Below are positions 42,748 to 52,705 of a stretch of DNA of 64,000 bases, one piece after another. The position numbers were made by a program, and so were the translations under genes. The notes below the pieces were generated by a model that did not search any database, was not told where the DNA came from, and was given only the letters and a program-made list of their open reading frames with translations. The stretch covers positions 1 through 64,000 of the forward strand of contig JACDOF010000013.1 of the NCBI GenBank assembly GCA_017656235.1, in the 5' to 3' direction. The DNA comes from Brevibacillus sp. (GTDB lineage: Bacteria; Bacillota; Bacilli; Brevibacillales; Brevibacillaceae). Every line of letters starts with the position of its first letter. Positions within the stretch are counted from its first letter, which is position 1.

Positions 42748-43515
42748 TCAGAGCAGTTTCAGTCCGGTAAAAAAGATGATGGTTGAAATGGCACAGCGCA
42801 AAAGAAGTGTTGGAACCCGCGTCGCCAGAATGCTGCCGATAAACACACCGGGGATGGAACCGGCCAGGAGTTGGAATACGATCGGGTAATCCACCGTTCC
42901 GTAACCCATGTGGACCAAGCCCGCTGCCGTTACCAGGATGAAGGCGTGGCCGATGTCGGTTCCTACCACTTCTTTTCCGCTCATCCGGAAGAAGTACATC
43001 AAGGCCAGCGCAAACAGCGAACCACTGCCGATGGAGGTGAGGCCGACAATAAAGCCGAGCACCGCTCCAATGGCGATGGTGATTGTGCGCTTTTCGCCGA
43101 TGTCCATCTGCTGCCAGCGGTTGGGATGAGGTTCGCGCCTGTCCTGAATCGTTTTGACAATCATGACAACGGGAATGAGGATCAAGGCAAATCCCAGCAC
43201 TTTTTTGAGGATGACGTCGGCGTCGCCGTAGAGTTGTTCGATCCACTGGATACAGTTGACGGCCAGTACGGCGCTGGGGACGCTTCCGAGCGCAAAGTAG
43301 AAGACGATTTGCAGGTTGATTGTGCGCTGCCGCCAGTGTTGAAGGGTACCAAACACCTTGGTGATCGAGTTGTAAACGAGGTCGGTTCCAACGGCAATCG
43401 TCGGCTGTATTCCCAGCATCACCAGGATTGGCGTCAGCAGCGCTGCACCGCCAACACCGGTTAGGCCGACGAGGAAACCGACAAACAGGCCGATGCTGAT
43501 CAGTTGAAAGTCCAT
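42748..43515 (-). CDS. TauE/SafE-family (sulfite exporter-like) permease
   Basis: A 255-residue protein with seven to eight helices. The first repeat begins GLFVGFLVGLTGVGGAALLTP and the second has GFIVGLTSIGSGSLFALALM, both typical of TauE/SafE proteins. Members move sulfite, sulfoacetate or other anions. The ATG at 43515 follows AAGGAAGGG; the longer frame to 43689 is not family-like. Confidence 0.88.
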   Translation of the reverse strand: MDFQLISIGLFVGFLVGLTGVGGAALLTPILVMLGIQPTIAVGTDLVYNSITKVFGTLQHWRQRTINLQIVFYFALGSVPSAVLAVNCIQWIEQLYGDADVILKKVLGFALILIPVVMIVKTIQDRREPHPNRWQQMDIGEKRTITIAIGAVLGFIVGLTSIGSGSLFALALMYFFRMSGKEVVGTDIGHAFILVTAAGLVHMGYGTVDYPIVFQLLAGSIPGVFIGSILATRVPTLLLRCAISTIIFFTGLKLL

Positions 43516-44006
43516 GTGGGTTATCCCTTCCTTAATGTCGTTTTGTTCCTGGTCACGTGGTCGAGCATCCGCTGCTGTCCCGTAGACTACTATCACAGTA
43601 TGGGTGTCCGGCGAGCCTGGTGCCTTGCCTGGCGAAAATAGGCTTATATTTCCAATGTTTTGCGGTTGGCAGTGTAATAAAATTGTCACGATTGCATTCG
43701 TCTTGTGACTGCTGTTTCTGATACAGTTACAGTAAGGGAGTTTCTGGTCTGATAATGGCCTGAGAGTATCGGGCCGCGCCTGAAACCGAGGGCGAACCCA
43801 TCATGCAGACATGCGGGAGAAGCGCGGAGCATCCGCTCTCCAAGTTGACTCCGTCGGTATCATTTCGCTACAATGAGAGGCGTATCGAACGGGTCTTCTT
43901 TTGTTGTTTATTGCGTTTAGGACGTTGAACGATAGATGCCCGGGCGGCGGCAGGCAGCATGGCTGTTCTGCCCTGCAGTACTCATCTTGTAAGGGGGCTA
44001 GGAAAG
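43516..44006. other. Intergenic region before ctaB
   Basis: A 490-base divergent gap. It has a promoter for ctaB at 43845-43874 and a GC-rich hairpin at about 43814-43840 that lies upstream of that promoter. No gene or known riboswitch could be supported. Confidence 0.4.
43845..43874 (+). promoter_or_regulatory. Promoter of ctaB
   Basis: TTGACT (43845-43850) and TACAAT (43869-43874) with an 18-base spacer, about 130 bases before the ctaB start. Confidence 0.55.
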
Positions 44007-44942
44007 ATGGACCAACAGGCTACTTGCGACCAATCCGAGAGTCTCGCCTTGGAAACGGACACCAATGTTGGCGCGCAGCCGGCTACATGGAGTGACTATC
44101 TGCATCTGACAAAGCCGGGAATCACCCTGTCCAATCTGCTTACCACGTTTACTGGTTTTTGGCTGGCTGCGTTTACCTATGGTACGAGATTTGAGCTGGA
44201 TACCCTCTTTTGGACACTGCTGGGTACAGCGTTTGTGATTGCCTCCGGGGCGACACTCAACAACTACTGGGACCGGGAACTGGATGCCAAGATGAAGCGG
44301 ACCCAAAACCGGGCCATCGCCGCCGGCCGAATTCACCCCCGGCATGCGCTGGCGATTGGAATTGTACTCTTGGTGCTCGGACTGGTCGTGCTCGCCGTGT
44401 TTGCCAATCCTCTTGCCGCTGTACTGGGGCTGCTCGGTCATATCTTCTATGTGTTGGTCTATACTCCGCTCAAGCGGGTAACCACGTTAAACACCGTGAT
44501 CGGTGGCATCTCCGGGGCAATCCCGCCCATGATCGGATGGGCCGCTGTCACCCAAAACGTGGAGATGGGGGCGTGGCTGTTGTTTCTGATTTTGTTCCTT
44601 TGGCAGCCGCCGCACTTCCTGGCCCTGGCCATGCTGAAGGCGGAGGAGTACCGTGCCGGCGGCATTCCGATGCTGCCCGTGGTCAAGGGCTTTGAGGTAA
44701 CCAAGCGGCAGATGTTCAACTATGCTGCGCCAATGGTACCGGCCTCCATTTTGCTGATGCTGTATGCCAACCTCGGCTACGTCTACCTGGCTGCGGCACT
44801 TGTACTCGGGGCAGGATACCTGTACATTCTGCTGAAGGGCTTTACAGCCGAAGACGATCTGGTCTGGGCGCGAAAAGCGTTCGGCTACTCGCTGATCTAC
44901 CTGACTGTCATGTGTTTTGCCATGATCGTCAGTGCACTGTAA
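44007..44942 (+). CDS. ctaB: Protohaem IX farnesyltransferase (haem O synthase)
   Basis: A 311-residue UbiA-family prenyltransferase that adds a farnesyl group to haem B. The Asp-rich substrate motif NNYWDRELDAKMKRTQNR lies near residue 78 and is followed by further helices with YTPLKRVTTLNTVIGGISGA and LFLWQPPHFLALA. The ATG at 44007 (MDQQATCD) is preceded by GGGGGCTAGGAAAG; an upstream ATG at 43959 has no such site. With ctaA downstream it makes haem A for cytochrome oxidase. Confidence 0.95.
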   Translation: MDQQATCDQSESLALETDTNVGAQPATWSDYLHLTKPGITLSNLLTTFTGFWLAAFTYGTRFELDTLFWTLLGTAFVIASGATLNNYWDRELDAKMKRTQNRAIAAGRIHPRHALAIGIVLLVLGLVVLAVFANPLAAVLGLLGHIFYVLVYTPLKRVTTLNTVIGGISGAIPPMIGWAAVTQNVEMGAWLLFLILFLWQPPHFLALAMLKAEEYRAGGIPMLPVVKGFEVTKRQMFNYAAPMVPASILLMLYANLGYVYLAAALVLGAGYLYILLKGFTAEDDLVWARKAFGYSLIYLTVMCFAMIVSAL

Positions 44943-44957
44943 ACCGAACGAGAGTTG

Positions 44958-44982
44958 GGCAAACCGCTTGCGTTTGCCTTTT
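44958..44982 (+). terminator. Weak terminator between ctaB and ctaA
   Basis: GGCAAAC (44958-44964) and GTTTGCC (44972-44978) pair over a 7-base loop, followed by TTTT. Confidence 0.5.
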
Positions 44983-45112
44983 CAGGGGTTACGGCGCCAT
45001 TGTTGCGAAGGCATCCGCTGCCATCACGGCTTTGCGGATGCCGCGTTATTGTGATTCGGGAAGCGGCCATTGACGTGCACCTTTTCACAGGTGAAGAAAA
45101 GAGGTGACAGAC

Positions 45113-46081
45113 ATGCGAAGAGGAGACAAGTGGCTGACGTGGCTGGCGGTGTCGGCTACCGTGCTGATGTTCTTGACGATGCTGGCCGGTTCGCTGGTGA
45201 CCAAGACCGGATCCGCGCTCGGCTGCGGCAACGACTGGCCGTTGTGCAACGGTAAGTGGGTTCCCGAGTATACGCTGGAATCGCTGATTGAATATTCGCA
45301 TCGCCTGATCACGGGCTTGGCCGGATTGGTTGTTATCCTCTTCTCCGCACTGGCCTGGCGCCGATTCCGTGGCAATCAGGAAGTGCAGGTGCTGGCGTTG
45401 ATCGGCCTTTTCTTCATCGTACTGGAGTCGATTTTGGGGGCGTCCGCGGTTATCTGGCCCCAGTCTTCCGCCGTATTGGCCCTTCACTTCGGGTTTTCGC
45501 TGCTCGCCTTCAGCGGCGTATTGCTGCTGACCCTGTTCGTCCTGCAGCGGGAGCGAATCAATCGGTATGTGCGCCAGCCGGTGTCATCGCGTTTCCGCAA
45601 TCTGGTCTGGGGAATCGCTGTCTATGCGTACGGGGTGGTGTACCTCGGGGCATACGTGCGGCATACCGGTTCCAACATGGGGTGCTCCGACTGGCCGCTC
45701 TGCCAGGGACAGCTGATTCCCGAACTGACCGGCCAGGTGGCAATTCATTTCATGCACCGGGCAGCGGCTGCCGTCCTGTACCTGCTGCTGATGGCGCTGT
45801 TCATCTACGCATACCGGCAGTACCGGCAAACGCGCCGCGACATCTACCTGGCCAGCCTGCTGGCGTTTGTCCTGATGACGGTACAGGTGTTGAGTGGAGG
45901 TCTGGTTGTCTGGTTTAAGCTGCACCTGTATGCCACGATGTTTCACTCAGCAGTCATCACCTGCCTGTACGGCGTACTTTGCTATCTCTGCCTGCAGTCG
46001 CTGAAGCAGCCGGATGCGGCACGCCGGGAGCGGCAGGCGGCGGACTTTGGGCAGCAGGTCGTATCGCTGACCAAAGGGTAG
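45113..46081 (+). CDS. ctaA: Haem A synthase
   Basis: A 322-residue membrane protein with eight helices in two repeats. Each half has the loop with paired Cys and conserved residues (CGNDWPLCNGKW and CSDWPLCQGQ) and a haem His (YSHRLITG, HFMHRAAA, plus HFGFS and MFHSAVI). It oxidises haem O to haem A. Bacillus-type Cys pairs are present in both halves. The ATG at 45113 follows AGAGGTGA; a GTG at 45104 lies in that site. Confidence 0.95.
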   Translation: MRRGDKWLTWLAVSATVLMFLTMLAGSLVTKTGSALGCGNDWPLCNGKWVPEYTLESLIEYSHRLITGLAGLVVILFSALAWRRFRGNQEVQVLALIGLFFIVLESILGASAVIWPQSSAVLALHFGFSLLAFSGVLLLTLFVLQRERINRYVRQPVSSRFRNLVWGIAVYAYGVVYLGAYVRHTGSNMGCSDWPLCQGQLIPELTGQVAIHFMHRAAAAVLYLLLMALFIYAYRQYRQTRRDIYLASLLAFVLMTVQVLSGGLVVWFKLHLYATMFHSAVITCLYGVLCYLCLQSLKQPDAARRERQAADFGQQVVSLTKG

Positions 46082-46100
46082 AGGAAGGTCAGGCGAACAG

Positions 46101-46140
46101 AACGTCCCGCTCATTCATGACGAGCGGGACGTTTGTGTTT
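46101..46140. terminator. Bidirectional terminator
   Basis: AACGTCCCGCTC (46101-46112) and GAGCGGGACGTT (46122-46133) form a perfect 12-bp stem between the convergent ctaA and 46165 genes, with a T-rich tail on the plus strand. Confidence 0.75.
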
Positions 46141-46164
46141 TTGGGGAGAAGGATCATCGCACAA

Positions 46165-47595
46165 TCACGACTGTACTTCTGCCACCCGATACAGGCCATC
46201 TCTCTTTTTCAGCGTAATCCACTCATCTTTTGTGTGAATGATCCCCATATCGGATACGGCCTCATGCATGCGGACGTGATAGGTGACGGTGTCCTCCTGT
46301 TTGTCGGCGGACAGCAGATCGTAGCTTTCCAGATGGGGATTGGACACCCCGATCAACGACAGGTAGCCGTCTTCCCGGGCTTTGCTCTCTATCTCCCCGG
46401 TGAGCAGTTTTTCGATCTCCTTCACATCTCGCTTGATTCTCGCCTCCAGAAACGAGCGCAGGACGGCCAAACTGCTCTCGTCTGCCTCTGGCAGGGTCAA
46501 GTCGCGCAGCGGATGTTGGGAGAGGCGTGTGACGCCTGTGACGCGCCAGTCCTCTCCATTTTTTTCGACGAGCAGTTCTTCCCGTTCCAGCGAGAGTGTC
46601 GTGCGGTGGTTGCCGAGGAACAGCAGCACCTCGTAACGGATGGCTTCTTCTCCCGCCGGTGTTGACGCTTCAATCCGGTAATCCAGCAGGTGCGGATTGG
46701 GTTGACCGATCAGCCACGGGCTGGCGGCCAACAGTTTTTCGCTGGAGGTGCGCATCAGCCCAACCGGGTTACGGCTGATACGTGCTTCCATAAAGGCACT
46801 CAGTGCGGAGTACGGAGTATCGGTGGAGAAGACAAATGTTTTTCCGTCAAAGGCGTACGTTTTGAGATGGGTCTCAGCATGCTGCAGTCGTTCCAATCCT
46901 GCTCCAAACGGCGATTCTCCGATCGTTTCCCAGACGAGCAGGAGCGGCTTTTCTCCTTCTTCCACGATTTGATACTCCCCGTAACGCAAATGGGTGGGTT
47001 CGTTCGGCACGGACACACGTTCCGTCAGCGTGCCTCTCCAGGCTTCCTTTAGCTCTCCGTTTTCCACATAACAGAGGTGCACATCGTAGCTGTCCAGTCC
47101 CGTACCTCCCGTTCGATTGATCACTTCAAACAGCCGTATTCCCGCTACCTTGCCAATCTCGTCGGCATCCTTGACGTTCCATTCGCCGTTGTCAAAACGC
47201 CGGAAGTCCCACCGGTCCGGGTCAAAGTGCGGCAGGTTCCAGGCTCTTTCCGCTATCAGCCGGTACGTTCCGTTCTGGCGATCCAGCAGGTAAAAGGAAC
47301 CGATATGAACGGCGCCGTTGGTATAGGCCGCGATCTCCGGATCGGAGTCGTCGTCCAGGTTGGCCGCCTGAACCAGCAGCTTTGCATCGTCGTCCACTTG
47401 CATTTTGGCTGAAGCGTTAATCAGCGCTTTGAGCTGCTCCTGATCAGGGAGTTCCGACGCGATCTGGGGTGAATCGGCAGAATGCGGCACAGGGGACGCA
47501 GCTTGCGAATATCCGTCAGCTTCAAACAGTCCTGCTTGCAGGGCTGCTGCCAGTACACCGGCCGCAACAGCCAGCGAGAGTCGGGTTTTGTTCAT
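46165..47595 (-). CDS. Secreted protein with two tandem NTF2-like-type repeats, function unknown
   Basis: A 476-residue exported protein (signal peptide NKTRLSLAVAAGVLAAALQA). I do not recognise a named family. Residues about 55-240 include ANLDDDSDPEIAAYTNGAVH, like the Asp-rich repeats of VCBS/FG-GAP-type propeller proteins. The last 220 residues hold two copies of a domain. Copy 1 starts ALSAFMEARISRN and has IGQPNPHLLDYRI and EELLVEKNGEDWRVTGV. Copy 2 starts VLRSFLEARIKRD and has IGVSNPHLESYDL and EWITLKKRDGLYRVAEV. These resemble NTF2-like or DUF4829 domains. Single gene, convergent with ctaA. Confidence 0.7.
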   Translation of the reverse strand: MNKTRLSLAVAAGVLAAALQAGLFEADGYSQAASPVPHSADSPQIASELPDQEQLKALINASAKMQVDDDAKLLVQAANLDDDSDPEIAAYTNGAVHIGSFYLLDRQNGTYRLIAERAWNLPHFDPDRWDFRRFDNGEWNVKDADEIGKVAGIRLFEVINRTGGTGLDSYDVHLCYVENGELKEAWRGTLTERVSVPNEPTHLRYGEYQIVEEGEKPLLLVWETIGESPFGAGLERLQHAETHLKTYAFDGKTFVFSTDTPYSALSAFMEARISRNPVGLMRTSSEKLLAASPWLIGQPNPHLLDYRIEASTPAGEEAIRYEVLLFLGNHRTTLSLEREELLVEKNGEDWRVTGVTRLSQHPLRDLTLPEADESSLAVLRSFLEARIKRDVKEIEKLLTGEIESKAREDGYLSLIGVSNPHLESYDLLSADKQEDTVTYHVRMHEAVSDMGIIHTKDEWITLKKRDGLYRVAEVQS

Positions 47596-47668
47596 GAGAG
47601 ATCATCCTTTCCGCCATGGATGCCAGTTTTTCCACTTGTCAATTCTGACGACAAGGCTGCCTTCGATG

Positions 47669-47697
47669 TTACACAGCTTCTTCTCATCTGGTACAAT
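47669..47697 (+). promoter_or_regulatory. Promoter of the sbcDC-addBA operon
   Basis: TTACAC (47669-47674), a 17-base spacer and TACAAT (47692-47697), 34 bases before sbcD. Confidence 0.55.
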
Positions 47698-47730
47698 AAA
47701 AAGGCAAACACGTGATCGGATTGAGGTGGA

Positions 47731-48999
47731 ATGATGCGGATCTTACATACTGCCGACTGGCATTTCGGCCGCACGCTGGAAGGGAGGGAGCGGCGGCAGG
47801 AACAAACCGCTTTTGTGGACGAGCTGTGCCGGATCGCTGATGATCAGGCTGTTGATCTGGTGCTGATCGCAGGTGACGTATACGATTCGGTCAATCCGCC
47901 GGCCTGGGCGGAGGAGTTGTTTTACGAAGCGCTGGAGCGGCTGTCGCGAGGAGGAAGACGCGGCGTGATCGCCATCGCCGGCAACCACGACCAGCCGGAG
48001 CGGATTCGCGCCGCCGCACCGCTGGCCCACAAACAAGGCATTGTGCTGCTCGGACTGCCCAAAGAAGCGCCATTTGTCAGTGACGTTGGCGGCGAGCGTC
48101 TGGCGGAGCGGGTAAGAATCGTTGCCGCTGGCCCTTCCTGGCTGGAGATGGCCATTCCCGGTGTTCCCCACCACGCGGTGGTCATTGCCCTGCCCTACCC
48201 GTCGGAATCCCGGCTGAAGGAACTTCTCAGCGAGCATTTTACTGCGGAAGAGATGCAGGCAGCCTTTTCTGAGCGGATCGCCGCCTTGCTCGCGGAGAAG
48301 GCCAGGGCTTTTCGCCGCGATACAGTCAACCTGGTGATGAGTCATTTGTTCGTCATGGGCGGGGCGGAAAGCGAGTCGGAACGGCCGATACAGCTGGGCG
48401 GCACCTCTGTCGTCCCTCCGTCCGCCTTCCCCAGGGAAGCTGACTATGTGGCACTCGGCCATCTGCACCGCCCCCAGAAACTGTCGGAAAAGCCGCTGAT
48501 TCGCTACAGCGGCTCCCCTCTCGCTTACAGTTTTACCGAGGCAGGGCACAGCAAGGCGGTGGTGCTGATCGATGCGGTGCCGGGTGAGCCGGTGCGGGAC
48601 GAGCTGATCTACCTGACCAGCGGCCGGCGCCTTGTCCGCTGGAAAGCGACGGAAGGCATCGCCCAAGTGGAGCAGTGGCTGGCGGAAGGGCGTGATGCGG
48701 GCTGCTGGATCGACCTGGAGCTGCATGTCTCCGATGTGATCGATCCGGCTGAATTTCAGCGGCTGCGCAAATTAAGTGACGACTTTGTCAAAATCCAGCG
48801 TGTGCTGGTTGTCCCCCGGAATGAACATGAGCAGGAAGAAGAGGAAAGGCAGTCGTTGGCCGGTTTGAATCCGGAACAGTTGTTTCGCCGTTTTTACGAG
48901 CGAAAGCGAGGCGTTCAACCGGACCCGCAGGTGGTGGAACTGTTTGCACGCTTGATGACAGGCGAGCAGGCCGTGCATGGGGGTGGTGAAGCGGGATGA
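47731..48999 (+). CDS. sbcD: SbcD nuclease subunit (Mre11 homologue)
   Basis: A 422-residue metallophosphoesterase. Motifs are ILHTADWHFGR, LIAGDVYDSVNPP, IAGNHDQPERI, NLVMSHLF and YVALGHLHRPQ. With SbcC it cuts hairpin and protein-blocked DNA ends. The ATG at 47731 (or 47734) has GAGGTGG upstream. It overlaps sbcC by four bases. Confidence 0.95.
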   Translation: MMRILHTADWHFGRTLEGRERRQEQTAFVDELCRIADDQAVDLVLIAGDVYDSVNPPAWAEELFYEALERLSRGGRRGVIAIAGNHDQPERIRAAAPLAHKQGIVLLGLPKEAPFVSDVGGERLAERVRIVAAGPSWLEMAIPGVPHHAVVIALPYPSESRLKELLSEHFTAEEMQAAFSERIAALLAEKARAFRRDTVNLVMSHLFVMGGAESESERPIQLGGTSVVPPSAFPREADYVALGHLHRPQKLSEKPLIRYSGSPLAYSFTEAGHSKAVVLIDAVPGEPVRDELIYLTSGRRLVRWKATEGIAQVEQWLAEGRDAGCWIDLELHVSDVIDPAEFQRLRKLSDDFVKIQRVLVVPRNEHEQEEEERQSLAGLNPEQLFRRFYERKRGVQPDPQVVELFARLMTGEQAVHGGGEAG

Positions 49000-51900
49000 G
49001 ACCGATTCAATTGAAACTGGCCGGTCTGCACAGCTATCGGGAGATGCAGGTGATTGACTTTGAGCGCCTGTGTGAGGCTGGTCTGTTTGGCATATTTGGT
49101 CCGACGGGCAGCGGCAAGTCGACGATCCTTGATGCGATTACACTGGCGCTGTACGGACAGGTGGTGCGCATGGGGGGCGCTACGCATCCGCTCCAGGTGC
49201 TGAACCAGTTGGAGGAGCGGCTGTTTGTCTCGTTCACGTTTGAACTGGGGCGTGACGGATCGCGGCGACGCTACACCATTGAGCGCGAATTCGGGCTGGA
49301 TAAAAAGGGGAACAGGCGACCGCCGGAAGTGCGATTGATCGAGCGCGGCCTTGCCCCGGACGAGGCCGATCGGGTGCTGGAGTCAAAAGCAACCGCGGCG
49401 ACAGCGGCTGTCGAGCAGCTGATCGGCCTGACCATTCACGATTTCACCCGTGCCGTGGTTCTGCCGCAGGGGCAGTTTTCCCGCTTCCTGACGCTGAGGG
49501 GCAGCGAACGCAACGAAATGCTGCAGCGCATCTTTCAACTGGAGGAGTACGGGGAAAAGTTGAATGAACGCATCCGTACCCGTTACGAGTGGAACAAGGC
49601 GGAGCGGCACCGCCTGGAGCTGGAACTGGCCGGGCTGGGGGACGCCGGGCCGGAAGCGCTGCAGGCGGCGACAGCCGAATGGAACGAGGCGTCCCGCCTG
49701 GAACGGGGACTTGTCGACGAGTGGCAGGCGCTTGCCGAGAAGAAAAAGGAGCTGGACCAGCTCCGCGAGTGGCAAAAGGAGCGGGAAACGATCATCCGCA
49801 AGCTGGATGAGCTGGCGGGCAAGCAGCCGGAGATTGAGCAGATGACGCAGCTGATCGCGCAGATCGAACGGAGTCTCTCCCTGTGGCCGCGAATCGAGCG
49901 GCTCAGGCAGTTGGCGGCGGAACGCGCCGAACTGGCACAGCGCTGTGAACAACTGCGGGTTGGGCGGGAAGCAGCCAGTGCAGAGGTGTGTGGGGCGGAG
50001 GAGCAGCTTCGGGCCGTGCAGACCCGCGTGCGCACGGAAGAACCGCTTTTGCATGAGCAAAGAAGCAGGTTGGCCTTAGGGATTGAGTGGGAGAAAGAAC
50101 TGGAGGGGCTGACCCAGGAGCTGGGCCGTTTAACAACGGAACAGTCCCGGCTCCAGGAAGAGCGAAAAGAAGTGGAAAGCCGCCTGCTCGAAGCGGAACG
50201 TCAGGCCTCTGTCTGCGCGGAAGAGTGGAATCGGCTTGAGCAGCTGGAGCAGGAACTGACGGCTGCCGCAGGCCAACGGGGTTGGCTGCAGGCCCTGCGT
50301 GATGCCAAGCTGAGTTGGCAGGGCGAAGAGCAAAAGCTGAGCGATGCGAGACGGGAGTTGGCAGAGCTCGAACGGAAACGGCAGGAGGCGCAGGCCGAGG
50401 TAGAGCGTCAGCGCGCCGCGTGGGAAGGGGCAGCCGCTTTTCGCGAACAGGCGCAGGCCGCGTTGGGCGAAGTCGAGGAGAAGCTCGGCCAGACCGCAGC
50501 GGAACAGGAATTGGACGAACTGCGCCAGCAGTTGGTGCAGGTACGCACGATCGGGAAAGCCTGGCGGGAGTGGACGCAGGCACGGCATGCCTGGGAGAAG
50601 CGGCAGAGCGACTGGCATCAGCGGCTGCGCGAGGCGGAGAAGCGGGCAGAAGAGGCGGAAGCGGCTTGGCGCCGGGCGGATACGCTGTGCAAGGAGCGGG
50701 AAAGGGAGCGGCAGGAAGCGGAACATGCACGCCTGGAGTGGCAGAAGGCCAACATGGCGCTCGCCCTGCGGCGTGCGCTCAGGGATGGGGAGCCCTGTCC
50801 CGTGTGCGGCTCACTCCATCACCCGCATCGGCTTGCGGAACCCCCGACCGGAATGGTCCCGGACGACCAGCCGCTTGCTGAACACGAGTGGCAGCGGGAA
50901 GAGGCGGAACGGATCGCTCGCGTCGATCGCGCCGTCCTCGCCCTGCGTGAAGCGGAGACCGTCTCTCGTCAGGCTTATGAGCGGCTGCTGCAGGCGAAGA
51001 CAGCTCTGAAATCGCTGCGCGAACAAGAGCAGGCGCTGCGAGAAGAGGAAGACGCGCTGAACCAACGCCTGGCTGCGATCAGGTCGGAATTGGCCCGACT
51101 GGATGAGCGGTGGACGGTTGACGATGTCGATACGCTCTCCATCCGTTATCAACAGACGGAACGCGATCTGGCGCAAATGATGGAGAAGCGCAGTGCGCTG
51201 CGCCAGCAGCTTGAACAGCTTCAACAGCGTGCAGCCGGATTGCGTGAACGCGAGCTGGAGCAAAAAGGACAGTACGAAAAGCAGATGGCGCTGCTGGAGC
51301 GGCTTGACGAAGCGGTGGCCGCGGCGAGCGAGCGGGTGACGACCAGTCAAAGGGGTGTCGAATTGGCTGTTCGTCGGCTGGACGAGCTGCGCGGAACACT
51401 GCCTGTAGAGGAAATTGATCCGCAATACGCCCGTCTGGCAGAGCTGGATACACAGCTTCAACAGCTTCGCGAGCAGCGCCGACAGTTGGAGCGTGACAGG
51501 CGGCAGATCGAGGAGAAGCGGCAGGTGGACAGCGAGCGCCAGCTGCAGTTGGCCGCGCGGGAATCTGCGCTGAACGAAAAGCTTTCGGAGATAAGGGATG
51601 CCTGGGAAAACAAGCGGAAGCAGCTGCATGCGCTGACGGGAGGAGAGCAGGCCGCTGCCTGTCTCGCCGCCGTTGAGCGGCAATTGGAGCAGCTTCAATC
51701 CGCATTCGGGCAGGCGGAGCAGGCCCACCAGGAGGCGGTGACGCGTCTGCAAGCCGTGCAGGAATCCTTGTGGAAGTCTGAAGAGGCCCTTACCCATCTG
51801 ATACGACGGTATGAAGACGAGTCGGCGGCAATCACGGAAGAGATCGCTTCGAGCGGGCTGGAATCGCTTGAGCAAGTGTCTGTACTCTACGCAAAGCGTG

Positions 51901-52682
51901 AATCGCTTGACAGCTATCGCAAACAGGTGGAACAGTTCCGAACCTTGTCGCAGCAGCTGCGCTACGACGAACAACGTTTGCGCGAACGGCTGAACGGACG
52001 CCAGGTGACCACAGAGGAGTGGCAGCAGCTTGCACAGGCGCTGGAAGAGATGGAGATGGCACTGGCCAACAGCAGGGAGCGGGCGGCAGTGGCCAGACAG
52101 ACGCTGGCCAGGATCGAACAAAACCATCAGCGCTGGCTGCAGCTGTATGCCCGGCTGGGCGACCTGGAGGCGGAACAGAGCCGGCTGGAAGAGTTAAAGA
52201 AGCTGTTTGAAGGCAAGGCGTTTGTCCAGTTTATCGCCGAGGAGAAGCTCACATCAATTGCCCGGGATGCTTCCTATCACCTGGCTCGGATGACGCAAAA
52301 CCGCTACGCGCTGGAGATTGGTGCGGATGGGGAATTCGTCTTGCGCGACGAGGCGGCAGGCGGGTTGAAGCGGCCGGTCAGCACCCTCTCCGGCGGGGAG
52401 ACATTCCTGACCTCGCTGGCGCTGGCGCTGGCTCTCTCCGTGGAGATTCAGATGCGCGGGGGCAAGCTGGAGTTTTTCTTTCTCGACGAGGGGTTTGGCA
52501 CGTTGGACCCGGAGCTGCTTGACGTCGTGCTCCATGCATTGGAGCGGCTGCGCATGGATGACTTTACAATTGGGCTGATCAGCCATGTGCCGGAGATGCG
52601 GGCACGGCTGCCGCGTCGGCTGATTGTGACACCGGCAGAGCCGATGGGGGCGGGCAGCAGGATTCAATTGGAGATTGAGTAG
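48996..52682 (+). CDS. sbcC: SbcC ATPase subunit (Rad50 homologue)
   Basis: A 1228-residue SMC-like ATPase. Walker A is GPTGSGKSTILDAI near residue 34. Two long coiled-coil arms flank the zinc hook CPVCGSLHHPH near 605. The signature is LSGGETFLTSLALALALS and Walker B is FFFLDEGFGTLD. It is about 100 residues longer than the Bacillus subtilis protein as I recall it, mostly coiled coil. Confidence 0.96.
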   Translation: MRPIQLKLAGLHSYREMQVIDFERLCEAGLFGIFGPTGSGKSTILDAITLALYGQVVRMGGATHPLQVLNQLEERLFVSFTFELGRDGSRRRYTIEREFGLDKKGNRRPPEVRLIERGLAPDEADRVLESKATAATAAVEQLIGLTIHDFTRAVVLPQGQFSRFLTLRGSERNEMLQRIFQLEEYGEKLNERIRTRYEWNKAERHRLELELAGLGDAGPEALQAATAEWNEASRLERGLVDEWQALAEKKKELDQLREWQKERETIIRKLDELAGKQPEIEQMTQLIAQIERSLSLWPRIERLRQLAAERAELAQRCEQLRVGREAASAEVCGAEEQLRAVQTRVRTEEPLLHEQRSRLALGIEWEKELEGLTQELGRLTTEQSRLQEERKEVESRLLEAERQASVCAEEWNRLEQLEQELTAAAGQRGWLQALRDAKLSWQGEEQKLSDARRELAELERKRQEAQAEVERQRAAWEGAAAFREQAQAALGEVEEKLGQTAAEQELDELRQQLVQVRTIGKAWREWTQARHAWEKRQSDWHQRLREAEKRAEEAEAAWRRADTLCKERERERQEAEHARLEWQKANMALALRRALRDGEPCPVCGSLHHPHRLAEPPTGMVPDDQPLAEHEWQREEAERIARVDRAVLALREAETVSRQAYERLLQAKTALKSLREQEQALREEEDALNQRLAAIRSELARLDERWTVDDVDTLSIRYQQTERDLAQMMEKRSALRQQLEQLQQRAAGLRERELEQKGQYEKQMALLERLDEAVAAASERVTTSQRGVELAVRRLDELRGTLPVEEIDPQYARLAELDTQLQQLREQRRQLERDRRQIEEKRQVDSERQLQLAARESALNEKLSEIRDAWENKRKQLHALTGGEQAAACLAAVERQLEQLQSAFGQAEQAHQEAVTRLQAVQESLWKSEEALTHLIRRYEDESAAITEEIASSGLESLEQVSVLYAKRESLDSYRKQVEQFRTLSQQLRYDEQRLRERLNGRQVTTEEWQQLAQALEEMEMALANSRERAAVARQTLARIEQNHQRWLQLYARLGDLEAEQSRLEELKKLFEGKAFVQFIAEEKLTSIARDASYHLARMTQNRYALEIGADGEFVLRDEAAGGLKRPVSTLSGGETFLTSLALALALSVEIQMRGGKLEFFFLDEGFGTLDPELLDVVLHALERLRMDDFTIGLISHVPEMRARLPRRLIVTPAEPMGAGSRIQLEIE

Positions 52683-52705
52683 GGAATGGGGAGGAGGAAT
52701 CACAG

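Noticed and set aside
43814-43840. Riboswitch or other structured leader before ctaB
   Set aside because: The hairpin lies upstream of the predicted ctaB promoter and matches no riboswitch core that I know.
50811-52127. A 438-codon open frame on the minus strand
   Set aside because: Antisense to the coiled-coil part of sbcC; low-complexity Leu/Gln/Arg composition without any domain.
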